Positions 21,949 to 33,411 of a stretch of DNA of 64,000 bases are shown here, piece by piece (the stretch's first letter is position 1; each line of letters begins with the position of its first letter). A program made the translations under genes and the position numbers. The notes under the pieces were generated by a model that saw only the letters and a program-made list of their open reading frames with translations, had not been told where the DNA came from and ran no database searches. The DNA comes from Gymnothorax reevesii (taxonomy: Eukaryota > Chordata > Actinopteri > Anguilliformes > Muraenidae), in contig CM056574.1 in assembly GCA_029721435.1 (NCBI GenBank), positions 76,985,501 through 77,049,500 of the forward strand. The letters are read 5' to 3'.

Positions 21949-22756
21949 GGTGATAGCATGTGCGTGGTGATACCGAGGGAGAGAAAAATAGTGCCAAGTG
22001 ATTGTGAAGTGAAAGTGATTCACTGACCAAATAAATCACTCCTTAAAACACATTGTTTTGGGAAACAAAACTTTTTACTTTGGTAACCCCAGAAAACTAG
22101 CCAGCACTACTTACTTGAAAACTTCGGGAGGCCAGAATTCCACTCACAGGACACATTACGAAAAAACACCTCTCACGCACTACACTGCTGAGGAGTATTT
22201 CATAAAAATTCATGTCAAAAAATCCAAACTATCCCTGTATAAAGAAAAACAATTAGGGGAATGAACAAACTGAAAGTTACCTGAGCCTGCAACAAGTGAA
22301 GCTAAACTAAGATTAAACTGGTTCAAAATCTAAAAGAAATTGTTATCACCACGTGAAACTAGAAAGGAAAAAATAGACACTAAATTGATCTATGGGGGAA
22401 ATATACCCAAATGGGGAAGACAAAGCTAACCTAGACCAGCAATGGTAATGATAAGTCAAATGTCTATGCTGACCGGAAGGAATAACCTGCAAAGGAATGC
22501 AAAAATTCAGAGAGAACCAGGCAAATTTCCCGAAAACCTGTGTGAAAGTGGTTTAAGAGTGTATCTGAAGCTAAGAAAGAATTATTCTGCAAAGGGGGAT
22601 GCAACGAGTAGGGGCTGTGTGGTAGCAGATAATCTCAAGTTAATTCACTTGTAAATGACAGAAGTGACAAGAAAATATGCACAAACCTGAAAGAGAAGTG
22701 AATGAAACAAGCGTCAGAACAGTAAATAAATTTTTAAAATTTACATTTTAAATTTT
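21949..22756. other. No recognised gene
   Basis: AT-rich sequence with only short chance frames. No repeat family recognised. Confidence 0.4.
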
Positions 22757-24083
22757 ATTTAAAATGTAAATAAAAACAAAATGCAATGCTTTGTAAATCA
22801 TTTAAACCCTATATTTAATTGAAAATGGTGGAAAGACAACCTAACTAATGATGAAACTGAGAAATAGTATTCTTTTTTGAAAAATATATGCTCATTTTGA
22901 ATTTGATGCCAGCAGTACAATTCAAAAAAAGTTGGGACAGGGGCTACAAAAGACTGGAAAAGATGAATCATGGAGAAAAAAAAAATACACCTAGTGGAAC
23001 ATCTCACTGCAAATAAGGTTGACCGGCAGTAGGTCAGTAACGTGATTGGGTATAAAAAGACTTTCTGACATAAAGATGGCAATGGCTTCACCTCTCAGGG
23101 AAAGTCTGCATGGGAAAAAAGTTCAACAATTTAAAATAACATTTCTCAATGTAAAATTGCAAAGAATTCGGGGATTTCATCCTCGACAGTTCATAATATT
23201 GTCAAAAGATTCATAGCATCCAGAAAAATCTCTGTACGCAAGGGATAGGACTGAAAACCAATATTGAATGGCGATGATCTTCAAGCCCTCAGGCAGCACT
23301 GCCCTAAAAACAGACGGTATTCTGAAGTAGAAATCACTGGATTGGCTCAGGAGCACATCCGTAAACCATTGTTTGTTGATACAATTTTTGGCTGCATCCA
23401 CAAATGCAAGTTAAAACAGCCATGTAAATATTAAACCAACATCTTGAAATGCTATTGCCTTCGCTTGGCCTGAGATCATTTAAGATGGACTGAGGCGAAA
23501 TGAGAAACTGTCCTGTGGTCTGACCAATCAAAAATGTGAGATTATTTTTTATGGGTGCGCTGTCCTCCGGGCTAAAGAGGAGAGGGACCATCCAGCTTGT
23601 TATCAGTGCACAGTTCAAAGGCCAGCATCCATTATAGTATGGAGGTGCATTATTGCACATGGCATGGGTAACTTGCACATCCGTTAAGACACCATTAATG
23701 CTAAACAATATAGAAAAGTTTTTGGAGTTCATATACTGTCATCTAGACATCTTTGACAAGGAAGGCCTTGCTTATTTTGGAAAAACAATGCCAAAGTAAA
23801 TATTCTGCATGTATTACAACAACATAGCTCAGTAGTAAAAGAGGCCGGATGCTAAACTGGCCTGCCTGCAAGCCAGACCTGTCAACCACTGAAAATATTT
23901 GGCACATTATGATAAAAAAATATGACAAAGGAGTCTGCTAAGTGTTGATCAGCTGAAAGCCTACATCAAATAAGTAAAGGAAAACATTTTGCCTCCAAGA
24001 CTATAGCAGTTTGTCATCTCAATTCCCAAATGCAGTCAGAGTATTGTTGAAAAAAAAAAAAAGTGAAAAGCGACACAATCAAA
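22757..24083 (+). mobile_element. Heavily decayed Tc1 element (same family as 42383-43951)
   Basis: Begins with the inner inverted-repeat text aataaaaacaaaatgcaatg and follows the 42-kb copy through the whole transposase gene, ending at about cgacacaatcaaacagtg. Conserved landmarks are tcatcctcgacagttcataa (helix-turn-helix), gtcctgtggtctgacc (first Asp block) and cctgcctgcaagccagacct (Glu block). Frames are broken everywhere and both outer ends are missing. It is clearly older than the 42-kb copy. Confidence 0.82.
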
Positions 24084-24170
24084 CAGTGCTGTCAAAAAGT
24101 ATTTGCCTCCTTCCTGATTTATGTTTTTGCACATTTTTCACACTTAAATGTTTTCAGATCATCAAACAAA
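24084..24170 (+). mobile_element. Terminal fragment of another Tc1 family
   Basis: CAGTGCTGTCAAAAAGTATT onward matches the outer end of the Tc1 at 39229-40838 for about 85 bp, through atcatcaaacaaa. The rest of the element is absent. Confidence 0.75.
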
Positions 24171-24299
24171 GGTGGTTTTGCAGGGTATAGGCAAATTTGC
24201 CTACTGCCCAATTTGAACCATCTTCTGGTTACATGTACCTACTTGTGGGACTGTCCAGAAAATAGATTTGAAATGTGAAATTTGCATACAACTGTGACC

Positions 24300-25330
24300 T
24301 ATTCAGTGATTTCAAGATTTTTATGGGGCAAGGCCTCAAAGTCCACATTTAAACCCATAAATGATTGTTCTGAAAAACCAGATGATTTTTAATCGCTACA
24401 CAACATAATGATGGACATTTTGATACCAAACATAAGTATATATGTGAAAAACTGAAGTAGTTTCAGACAATTTTCCATTGAAAAGTGCATCTGTCTTGAT
24501 ACAAAATGTAAAGTTCATCTTGAAAACTGCTAGGTTCCTATGAAAACACACCTAAGATATTTTCACAAAAGTTGCCTCATATAGTTGGCTAAATAATGTG
24601 TGAGTGTCGTTAAATTGCGAGACCGGTAACATGGTGTATTCAAGCCATTTTTATTATTTACTACATATTTCTCAGAAAAGCCATTTTGATGCTTTCATCA
24701 GCTGTTGTACATTGTATAGCAGTGGTCGTCAACCACGGTCCTGGAGGGCCGGAGTGTCTGCTGGTTATTGACGTTACTCTGCTCTTAATTGATGAATGAA
24801 AGCAATTCATTACACACTTAACTCATCTCACTTGGTGTCTTAGGTAGAGAAAACCAAACTCAGCACACCCTGTGCTGTTAGCAATACTCCTACACTAAGG
24901 GAATAATAAGGCAATCAATCAACTACCAGGAACTACCCACAAGACTCCTTGGGCCAATTAAACAGACATGCAGAATGTGACAGAAGTCTAAGTGGAAACC
25001 AAGATTTGTAAATGTAGTTGGACATTGAGCATAGTTGTAATCCGGACAAAGTAGAGGTTCAAAGTAAAGATAAAAGTATATAGGGCAGGGGTAGGAAGCC
25101 CTGGTCCTGGAGAGCCACAGGGTGTGCTGAGTTTGGTTTTCTCCACCCTATTTAAACCTAAGACACCAGGTGAGATGAGTTAAGTGTGTAATGACCTGCT
25201 TTCATTCATCAATTAAGTGCAGAGTAACGAGAAAACCCAGCAGACACTCCGGCCCTCCAGGACCGGGGTTGAGGACCACTGTTTTATAGGTTCTATATAT
25301 CCCAGGCCTTGTTTCTACTTCAGTGAGCAA
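24300..25330 (+). repeat. Dispersed repeat R, copy 1 (interrupted by a hAT foldback)
   Basis: The stretch 24310-24719, continuing at 25290-25330, is the reverse complement of a sequence at 42300-44890. Examples are gtaacatggtgtattcaagc (24627) against gcttgaatacaccatgttac (about 44564), and cccaggccttgt (25301). The two copies are interrupted at different points: a hAT foldback here, two Tc1 elements there. The family was not recognised and no coding content was seen. Confidence 0.7.
24720..25281 (+). mobile_element. hAT foldback MITE
   Basis: Starts CAGTGGTCGTCAACCACGG and ends with the near complement, closing GACCACTG. The arms are about 150 bp or longer, including gtcctggagggccggagtgt and atgagttaagtgtgtaatga. 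The 8-bp target duplication is TTGTATAG (24712-24719) and TTTTATAG (25282-25289), with one mismatch. Size, CAG...CTG ends and 8-bp duplication fit hAT. Non-coding. Confidence 0.85.
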
Positions 25331-25400
25331 AGCAGAGTCTGCGTTGTGGTTTCACTTGATTGATTTTGTGAACCACAAAGCATTCAACATTGTTGTATGC

Positions 25401-25575
25401 CAGGGGTAGGGAACCTTCTCCAGAAAGAGCCACAGTGGGTGCACGCTTTCATACCAACCAAGCTGCTAGGCACCTGATTCTACTAATCAACGCCCATAAC
25501 AAACATTCCAGAGGTTGATTAGTAGAATTAGGCGTGTAGCAGCTTGGTTGGTATGAAAGCCTGCACCCACAGTGT
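25401..25575 (+). mobile_element. Truncated hAT-type hairpin MITE
   Basis: CAGGGGTAGGGAACC starts a sequence whose two arms (gctttcataccaaccaagct and agcttggttggtatgaaagc) fold back on each other. The right terminus corresponding to the CAGGGG end is missing. 25576-25833 carries nothing recognisable. Confidence 0.7.
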
Positions 25576-25833
25576 TAGCCCATCTCCCCGTCATTGAGAC
25601 GGGCAGTGTTTACCTGAGACAGGTCCAGCCGTTTCCAGGATTAAATTGCTCATATGTGAGGCGGGCGAGCATTTGCATTGATAACAATGGTTGCCCTGAA
25701 AATCTACTGAGTCGCCTTGACTTTAATTCTTCAGTGAACTGAAGTGTGGTAGGCCATGCGCGAAATTGGGCTCAAATATAAACTCACTAGCTGCTACCCG
25801 CTACCCGGAGTGAAATTGCCATTTTATTTGCCT

Positions 25834-26330
25834 TGTAATGTGAATATAGGCCACTGGAAGGCAGTATTTACCTTTTATTTGTTAAGCTCAGACTGGAGCT
25901 AGGTTTGGGCATGTTTCGGGCATGTCTGAAACAAGTCCCCGAGAAAAGAAAAAAAAAGTCTAAAAGGTGGGAGGGGTCTGCAAAAGAATATATAAGGACT
26001 AGAATTGAGACAGGAAAGTGGTAGGAGAAATTGCAAGAAGAAGGATACATGTGACCAGACCTGTCATTCTGTTCAAGACCAGTGAAGCTTATAGTGGATT
26101 TTTGCCTGTGTTAGAGCATTTTCCTCAACCATGACATCACCAAGGAACCCAACCAAAGGGGACTGTAAATATTTCTGTTTTTTTTTTACTAATCAATCTT
26201 GGTCATTAGTTGTAGGTTAGTGTTAGTCTTTTTCTGTTAATAAATGTGTTTAAGTTTTTAAAACTGTGCCTGTCATCCCTTGCTGTTGCTGTTGCTGTTG
26301 TGTTGTAAATAACAAATTGGGGCCATAACA
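25834..26330 (+). mobile_element. Solo Gmr1 LTR, plus orientation
   Basis: 497 bp from TGTAATGTGAATATAGGCC to GGGGCCATAACA, homologous to the LTRs of copies A and B. Flanking tetranucleotides GCCT (25830-25833) and GCGT (26331-26334) are a plausible target duplication with one mismatch. The 3' end holds three AACAGC-type hexamers read on the minus strand. Confidence 0.9.
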
Positions 26331-26862
26331 GCGTGCATGACCATTTTTCAAAGATAGGGCGATGTCAAGTCCTTCCTGGTGTCCAAGTGGATATTCAAAC
26401 CAAATTTGGTAACAATCAGTTGAGAAATGTGGGAGAAAAATGTGTACATACACACAGACAGACAGACATCGACCTCAAATATATTATAGATTAACATATG
26501 ACCAATCCACGCACTTCTGTCTTATCTGTGCCCCACACATTGGCGCCATAGCCAAGTCTCGTAGCATGTGTGCGCAGCTGGGCATTGTCCATTTGTAGAA
26601 GCATAGACGTTGGAACTATATTCTGAGAGGAGGAGCGGGATTTTTGACGGGGGTTTGTGCTCACATATGTACGCACCGTGTTTTCTGAACAGGAATTGAT
26701 TTTAAGCAGGATACTTGGATTACCACACAGTTACTAAAGACTGTATCAGCGATATGACGTCACTATTGTTGACAGTTGAAATGTTCTCAAAACACAACAG
26801 TGCCGCTCGCCCCTCTCCTTCAGAACATGAACGCGCTTTTCTTAAAGTGAAACTTCTCAGCA
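26331..26862. other. No recognised gene
   Basis: Unassigned sequence with a short CAGA run (about 26450-26470). Small ORFs show no family motifs. Confidence 0.4.
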
Positions 26863-27003
26863 AAGCTGCTTTCACACTGGACGCAAAACAAATTTTTTGC
26901 GCAACAGATTACCTTCAAAGTCAATGCAAGGCGTCTTTGCATTGACTTTGAATGTAATCTGTCACGCGAAAAATTTGTTTCGCGTCCGGTGAGAAAGCAG
27001 CTT
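26863..27003 (+). mobile_element. Near-perfect hairpin MITE, 141 bp
   Basis: The left arm aagctgctttcacactggac pairs with gtccggtgagaaagcagctt, and the inner arms ttcaaagtcaatgcaa and ttgcattgactttgaa pair across a 6-base loop. It is a foldback DNA transposon remnant. No clear target duplication was found. Confidence 0.75.
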
Positions 27004-27088
27004 AAGACTGGCTCACTGAGCTGGCTAAATGGCCGTGTGTAGCTCGTTGTGATAAACGCCAGGTATCATTCTCAGCTGATACAAGTGA

Positions 27089-28010
27089 CAGGGCTTGAAA
27101 TTGCGACCCAAATTCACACTGTGTGGCGTTTGAATTAAAATAGTCGCACCTGTGTGACCGTTTTTTCCCCCAGTTTTTTTTTGGTACCGTTAACGTTCAA
27201 AAAAGTTGAGTCGGAAACAAAAGTTACTGAAACTGAGAATCATGACGGTGATTCAGATGAACCGGCGGCGAAATCAGTTTATTATTTTCGCAAAGAGTTG
27301 CTTCGAAATTTTGAATGGCTAAGGTTATAAGAAGGTGAAGTGCACCGTGTTCATTGTAAAGATAATGGCCCGGATCTCGCAGGTAACAGCGCGTTACCTA
27401 CTGAGTCCGAACACTTTAAAGTGAAAGTCCTTCTAAACATGGAGGAAGCATGAAACACAAAGAATGCTGTGTCAAATGTGCGTCAAGGAGTCGGTCCGGT
27501 GTTCTCATATTTGCAACCTATTATAATATGCTGCCTTGCAGTTCTGCGCTTGCGCAGATCCAAAATCTTCGTCTCGTTTTCTTCGCTCATATCTTCAGTA
27601 GCCTATCTGCAAAAATCATAAACACATATTTTTTCAGCGCGTCTTAAGACCAGCAAACGTTTATATATTTGCATGTACGTTTTCCTGAAAATGCAGAAAT
27701 TAGGTGACAATGGCATGTGGCATACTATATCTGAAAACAAACATATTCAACTCATTATAACATCTGCTTGTGTTATAATAAGCTAAATAGCACTCTGTGT
27801 ACTGATTCATATTGCAATATTGAGGCGAAAACAAGGACTTTACGCTTTCACGTCAAATCTGCATTTAACCCAAACACAATTAAAGATTTGATTCGGATCA
27901 GTGGGGAGGGTCCTCTTCTGGACATATTTGATGCCTCTCAGGCAGTGAAGAGATTGATGGAAGGGCAGAGAGCAAGGAGACCCAATTTTAAATCCTGGCC
28001 TCCGGATATA
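27089..28010 (+). mobile_element. Internally deleted hAT element, ZNF862-like
   Basis: Starts CAGGGCTTGAAATTGCGACC, a hAT-type end. It keeps two separated coding fossils. One is an N-terminal TTF-type finger region, read as FRKELLRNFEWLR, CVHCKD-like text (VHCKDNGPDLAGNSALPTES) and EHFKVKVL (about 27278-27440). The other is a C-terminal hAT dimerisation block, TIKDLIRISGEGPLLDIFD and RARRPNFKSWP (27768-28010). The catalytic middle is gone. The right terminus is missing because the CR1 begins at once. Family assignment is by motif wording. Confidence 0.5.
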
Positions 28011-28020
28011 GCTAAAAAAT

Positions 28021-29040
28021 ACATTTCCTGAGCTTGAGGCTGTTCTAATTACTGAGGGCTATGACATAGTTGGGATTACGGAGACATGGCTAAGAGAAGA
28101 GGATGGAGATGAATATAATATAGAAGGTTATAAGCTCTTTAGGAAGGATAGATGTAATAGGCGAGGAGGGGGCGTAGCAATCTATGTGAACGAAAACATT
28201 AATGTACAGGAAATTCCCGAAATTGAACATTCCTTGCCCTGTGAAGATATCTGGGTCAGGCTCATTAGCAAACACGAGACAGGTTTAAACATAGGTGTAT
28301 GCTATCGACCACCAGCTTTGAACAGTACAGTCAATGAAATGCTTTTTAGGAGGATTGCGCAAGCTTGTAGAGGTGGAGGGACTATTATTATGGGAGACTT
28401 AAATTATCCTGGTATCAATTGGGAAATGGTGAAAGGACAGGGTAGGGGGGAGGAAGAATTTTTAGATGTTATAAATTATAATTTCTTGGTGCAGTATGTT
28501 AATAAACCTACAAGAGAGAAGGCAATTTTAGACTTGGTGCTCTGTAATGACCCAGATAGAATTAGCAATGTTGAGGTACTGGAGCCACTTGGGACAAGTG
28601 ATCACTCTTCTGTTAATTTTGATGTTTCATGGGAAGTTAAAAAGGTGTATTCAAAAACAAAAATTTTCAATTCTAGGCGAGCAAACTTTGACAGGATGCG
28701 CTCCTATCTAAGTGAAATAAAATGGGAGACACTTCTGGACTGTGAGTCCGTAAATGAGATGTGGGAAAGATTTAAGGGGGTTTTACTTGAATCACAATGC
28801 AGATTCATTCCAAAGGTGTCCAAAAGTAAGCTGAAGAAGCAGAATCCTCAGTGGAAGACTCGAAGTATTTGTAGGATTTTCAGGGAAAAGAGGAATCTTT
28901 GTAAGATTTACATTAAGGATAACAATGAGAATACTAAGGCTGAATACTGTAAAATGCGGGCTGTGGTCAAAAAAGAGCTGAAGAATGCTAGAAGACTGTA
29001 TGAAAGACAAATTGCAGAGGGGGAAAAAACTAACCTTTAG
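28021..29040 (+). pseudogene. CR1 ORF2 endonuclease domain
   Basis: An open frame beginning FPELEAVLITEGYDIVGIT and ending at TAG 29038-29040. APE-type nuclease residues are visible: Glu in VGITETWL, Asp/Asn in MGDLNYPG and Asp/His in TSDHSSV. This enzyme nicks target DNA so that reverse transcription can start on the chromosome. The linker to RT follows (RRLYERQIAEGEKT). The start is lost by 5' truncation, and the first listed Met-like codon at 28186 is only a GTG. The stop before FFQYC separates it from the RT frame. Confidence 0.85.
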
Positions 29041-30183
29041 CACTTCTTTCAGTACTGTAGCAGAAGAAGGAAAGTTAAAGAGCAGGTTAAGTGCGAAAAG
29101 AATAAAAACGAATCGCTGCTATTTGATAACAAGGATATTGCGGATGCCTTAAACAGTTACTTTGTTGAGAATTTTACCTCAGAGGGGGTCTTTATATGGC
29201 CAGAAGGCATGTTAAATGCTGAAGATTATTTAGCAGAAATTGAGGTTCGGGATAACAAAGTATTAGACAAGTTGCATAAACTAAAGGCAGATAAGTCCAG
29301 ATGGCTTATATCCTAGAGTGGTCAGGGAAGTTGGTGAGATCATCTTTAAGCCGCTATCCACCATCTTCAGGCGGTCTTTAGAAACTGGAGAAATACCAAA
29401 TGATTGGAAACAGGGCAATATTATACCAATATATAAGAAAGGGGACCGTACCGAGCCAGGAAATTACAGGGTGGTCAGTTTAACTTGCATTGCGTGCAAA
29501 ATATTGGAATCTATCATAAAAGATGAGCTGGACTTATTTGTTGAACGGAACAGTATCTTGAGGGATGGCCAACTTGGTTTTCGTAAGGGAAGGTCATGCC
29601 TGACAAACCTTCTGGAATTTTTTGAAGAGGCCACCAGGACTTATGACCAGAGCAGAGCTTATGACATCATATATTTGGATTTTCAGAAAGCATTCGATAC
29701 AGTACCGCATGAGAGACTAATTTTTAAATTGAGCTCCATTGGAGTTACAAGAGGGATTCTGGAGTGGATTCAAAACTGGTTACAGGACAGAACACAAAGA
29801 GTGGTGGTTAGTGGTATCTCATCTGAGCTAGATATGGTGGGGAGTGGCGTCCCCCAGGGATCGGTCTTGGGGCCCCTGCTGTTCCTCATCTACATTAATG
29901 ACCTTGATAGTAATATTGAGAGCAGATTGGTTAAATTTGCAGATGATACTAAATTGGGGGGTTTGGAAAATAGTTTAGGGTCCACTAAAGTGATTCAGGA
30001 TGATTTGAATAGAATCCAGAATTGGGCAGAAATGTGGCAAATTAAATTTAATGTAGAAAAATGTAAAGTTGTGCATGTAGGTAATAAAAACATTAGATGG
30101 GATTACTTCATGGGAGGTTTAAAACTGGAATGTGCTGTACATGAGAAAGATCTGGGAGTGATTGTTGACCAAACCCTCACAGG
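29041..30183 (+). pseudogene. CR1 ORF2 reverse transcriptase domain
   Basis: Starts FFQYCSRRRKVK. Around 29299 about eight bases are lost relative to the 20.1-kb copy, shifting frame. From 29318 a 296-codon frame holds the RT core: PGNYRVVSLT, LGFRKGRSCLTN, YLDFQKAFDTVPH, GVPQGSVLGPLLFLIYINDL and KFADDTKLGG. The FADD catalytic pair is intact here, unlike the minus-strand CR1. The thumb ends at VIVDQTLT, where the hAT MITE interrupts. The remaining C-terminal part lies at 37538-37750. Confidence 0.87.
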
Positions 30184-30191
30184 CTCGAGCC

Positions 30192-30384
30192 CAGGGGTGT
30201 CAAACTGACCCGTAAACAGGCCAAGGTCTTCAATCCTACCAAGCAGAAGCTCACCTGAAAGCACTGATTTAATAAACTGATCTAGGCCTGCACAACCGAT
30301 TAGTTGTATCAGGTGCGCTTCTGCATTGTTGGAGTGAAAACCTGCAGCCTCTTGGCCCGTTTACGGGTCAGTTTGACACCCCGG
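30192..30384 (+). mobile_element. hAT MITE, 193 bp, inside CR1
   Basis: CAGGGGTGTCAAACTGACCC at the left pairs with GGGTCAGTTTGACACCCCGG at the right; the arms are about 34 bp. The 8-bp duplication is CTCGAGCC (30184-30191) and CTCTAGCC (30385-30392), with one mismatch. The other CR1 copy reads TTCTAGCC once at this position. Confidence 0.9.
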
Positions 30385-31183
30385 CTCTAGCCATTGTGCC
30401 GTAGCAGTTAAAAAAGCCAATCTGTTGTGTTCTAGGGTCCTGGCCTTTGGCCAGGACAGTGTTTTTATGGTTTTAACAGTTTCATGCATTAGGATTTCAT
30501 AGTTCATGTTCATTATTCATATCACAGTTTTAACAGTTTCTTGTATTAAGATTTTGCATTTCGTAATTCATGTTTATTGTTCATGTTTTTACTTTTCCGT
30601 GTTTTGTTTTTTGCCAGGTCTGCCCAGCCACTCCACCGTTTGTCTGCGTTCTGCTCCATGCCTTCGTTTTCGCACATTTCAGAGCTCTGGTTGGCTTTGG
30701 TATTTCCCCCTTCCTTCTGTGCTGTGCTGGATTCACGGCTGCCGAAGCTTAATTGGCAATTAACTGTTTTTAAGTTACTAACATTTACTAACATTCACAG
30801 GGAGGTGTAATTCTTAGACAGGCACATTACTAATACTTCTAATTTAGATCGGGAGTTTATTGTCATGATTCCTGCTCTGCTATTTCAACTCTTGCTGTGC
30901 TTTTCTGTTCTAAAAACATTCATGCTTCCTTCCAATCTCCATGCCTCATTGGTACTTAAGCTGAGCACGCTCATTCCCTTAATGAGCAACTCTTGTCAAC
31001 CAATCTCGGTCCATGTCTAATGATCTTGCTTTACCCATTGTTTCTCCTCCAGGTGTTGCTCCTCATGTGTCCTGATTTCTCTACCTTTATCTGGAGGCGG
31101 TGGAAGTTGCCTGACAGACAGAGTCTCAGGTTCCAGTTCAAGTTCATGTTCAAGTCTTGTCCTTGTTTCATGTCTCTTTGTGA

Positions 31184-31684
31184 TGTTATGGCCCCAATTT
31201 GTTATTACATTTACAACATAACAGCAACAGCAAGGGATGACAGACACAGTTTTAAAAACTTAAACCCATTTAATGAACAAACAAAGACTAAACTACTATC
31301 TACAACTAAGACCAAGATTGAACACGACAAAAAACAGAAATATTTACAGTCCCTCTTTGTTGGGGTGGCTTGGTGATGTCCTGGGTAAGGAAAAATGCTC
31401 TAACACGGGCAAAAATCCACAAAAGAAACTTCACAGCTCTTGAACAGAAATGACAGGTCTGGTCACGCGTATCCTTCTTCTTGCAATTTCTCCTACTACT
31501 TTACTGTCTCAATTCTACTCTTTATATACTCTTTTGCAGACCCCACCCACATTTAGACCTCTTTTTTTTAATTTTCTGGGACTTTCCCCAGACATGTCCA
31601 GGACATGTCTAAACCTAGCTCCAGTCAGGGCTGAATAAAAAAAAAGGTAAATACTGCCATCTAGTGGCCTATGTTCAAATTACA
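31184..31684 (-). repeat. 3' LTR of Gmr1 copy B
   Basis: 501 bp, TGTTATGG to ATTACA on the plus strand. It holds two AACAGC hexamers near 31218-31232, where the partner LTR has three. Confidence 0.93.
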
Positions 31685-31821
31685 CCTCCATTCCAAAAGG
31701 GAAAAATTTTGACTCATAAAGGCAAAATTTTTCTTTTCAATGCAAAATGGTTAAGTGGACACTTGTCTATATATACATATCATACAATATTCAAATAAAC
31801 ACGTGATATATATATACATAT

Positions 31822-32784
31822 TCAAACACGGGATAAGCAATCAGCAATTACATTGTCTGTACCCTTCACATGCTTAATTTCCAAGTCAAACTCTTGTAAA
31901 ATCAAACTCCAATTCAACAATCTGCGATTCTTGTTTTTCATCTTACTCAAAAACATGAACGGATTGTGGTCAGTGTACACAATCATTGGCTTTTGTCCTG
32001 TACAGACATAAACCTCAAAGTGTTGTAAAGAAAGGACCAGAGCCAACAGCTCCTTCTCTATTGTGGAATAGTTCCTTTGGTGGCGATTGAACTTCTTGGA
32101 GAAGTATGCCACGGGATGCTCAATGTCATCAGAGTCACTTCTCTGTAGGAGCACAGATCCACAAGCTTGGTTGCTAGCATCGACCGCGATTGAGAACGGT
32201 TTGTTGAAGTCAGGAGATTTGAGCACGGGGAAGTGACACAGCAGAGACTTCAGGCGATCGAAGGCTCTCTGGCATGCAGCATCCCAAGTGAACTTTACGC
32301 CTTTCTTCAGTTGGTTAGTTAGACTGAGAACAATCTCAGCAAAGTTCTTGCAGAACTTCCGGTAGTACCCGATCATTCCAAGGAAGCGGCGCAAAGCTTT
32401 TTTGTTGTCAGGAACTGGAAAGTCCATGATGGCTTGGACTTTTGCATTTATGGGTGCCACCTTACCCTGGCCTATGACGTAGCCAAGATAGGTGGCAGTA
32501 GCACAACCAAAGTCACTCTTGCTCAGGTTAACAGTCAGGTTAGCCTGGGTCAGGCGCTGGAACAACGTCTCTACATCTTTTAGATGTTCTTCCCAGGAGT
32601 CACTCCATGTAATCAGGTCATGAATGTACGCACCCGTGTCTGGCAATCCGGCGATTGTAGACTGTATCATCCTTTGGAACGTGGCTGGGGCATTTTTCAT
32701 GCCAAAGGGTAGGATTTCATACTGGTCCAACCCAGATGGTGCGGCAAAAGCAGAAATGCTCTTGGCCCTCTCTGTTAAAGGCAC
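31822..32784 (-). pseudogene. Gmr1 copy B: RT palm to RNase H
   Basis: Frame after a TGA that interrupts RT just past motif A. It contains LPFGMKNAPATFQRM, then YIHD where copy A has YIDD, so the first catalytic aspartate of the pair is His. The connection domain follows (RRFLGMIGYYRKFCKN), then RNase H (AVDASNQACGSVLL, EKELLALVLS, YTDHNP). The C-terminus EIKHVKGTDNVIADCLSRV is complete here, whereas copy A has lost it by a frameshift. The apparent Met start is a GTG within the gene. Confidence 0.9.
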
Positions 32785-33399
32785 TCACCAATAACCCTTC
32801 AATAAATCAATCTTGGTCACAAACTTTGCTTGGCCTACTCTATCAATACAATCATCAATCCTAGGTATTGGAAACACATCAGTTCTAGTTACAGCATTGA
32901 CTTTGCGATAATCTGTACAGAATCTAGTACTTCCATCAGGTTTTGGAACTAGCACACAGGGTGAACTCCAATCTGAGTTGGAGGGTCTGATAATATCATG
33001 TTCTAACATGTACTCAACCTCTTTCTCAGCAATCTTTGTCTTTTCAGGATTCATCCGGTACGGATGCTGTTTTATTGGTTTGGCATCACCAACATCTACA
33101 TCATGAGAGGCTATAGAAACTCTTTTTGGAACATCAGGAAACAGATTCTCATATTTCTTGATCAACCTCTCAAGCTGATCTCTCTGTGAGGGTTCTAAGT
33201 GCTGGAGTTTTACATCAAGATTTTGCAACACTTCAGAATTTGACAATTTACATGAAAGCACTTTAGCTTTAATTCTAGGTTCATCATCTTGAAACTCCCC
33301 CTCATCTTCACAAATCTCGGCCATAGGAGAATCTGATGTGACAGCTGCAACCCTAGCATTTCTGTCATGATAAGGCTTCAGCATGTCAATGTGACACAA
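32785..33399 (-). pseudogene. Gmr1 copy B: linker and RT N-terminal part
   Basis: Runs from CHIDMLKPYHDRNAR through VDVGDAKPIKQHPYRMNPEK to RT motif A (KIDLLKGYW) and stops at a TGA directly after. Motif A, with its catalytic aspartate, is present here but deleted from copy A. The frame is preceded by a stop near 33412 that separates it from integrase. Confidence 0.9.
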
Positions 33400-33411
33400 T
33401 TGTTTTGGTTT

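Noticed and set aside
23334..23732. 132-codon minus-strand frame in the 22.8-24.1 kb region
   Set aside because: Shadow of a decayed plus-strand Tc1 transposase whose landmarks align with the 42-kb copy.
32775..32790. Splice donor GTGAGT at the RT stop of Gmr1 copy B, suggesting a spliced pol
   Set aside because: No matching acceptor explains copy A's 75-bp gap. The stop is one of several in a decayed copy, so chance is the simpler explanation.
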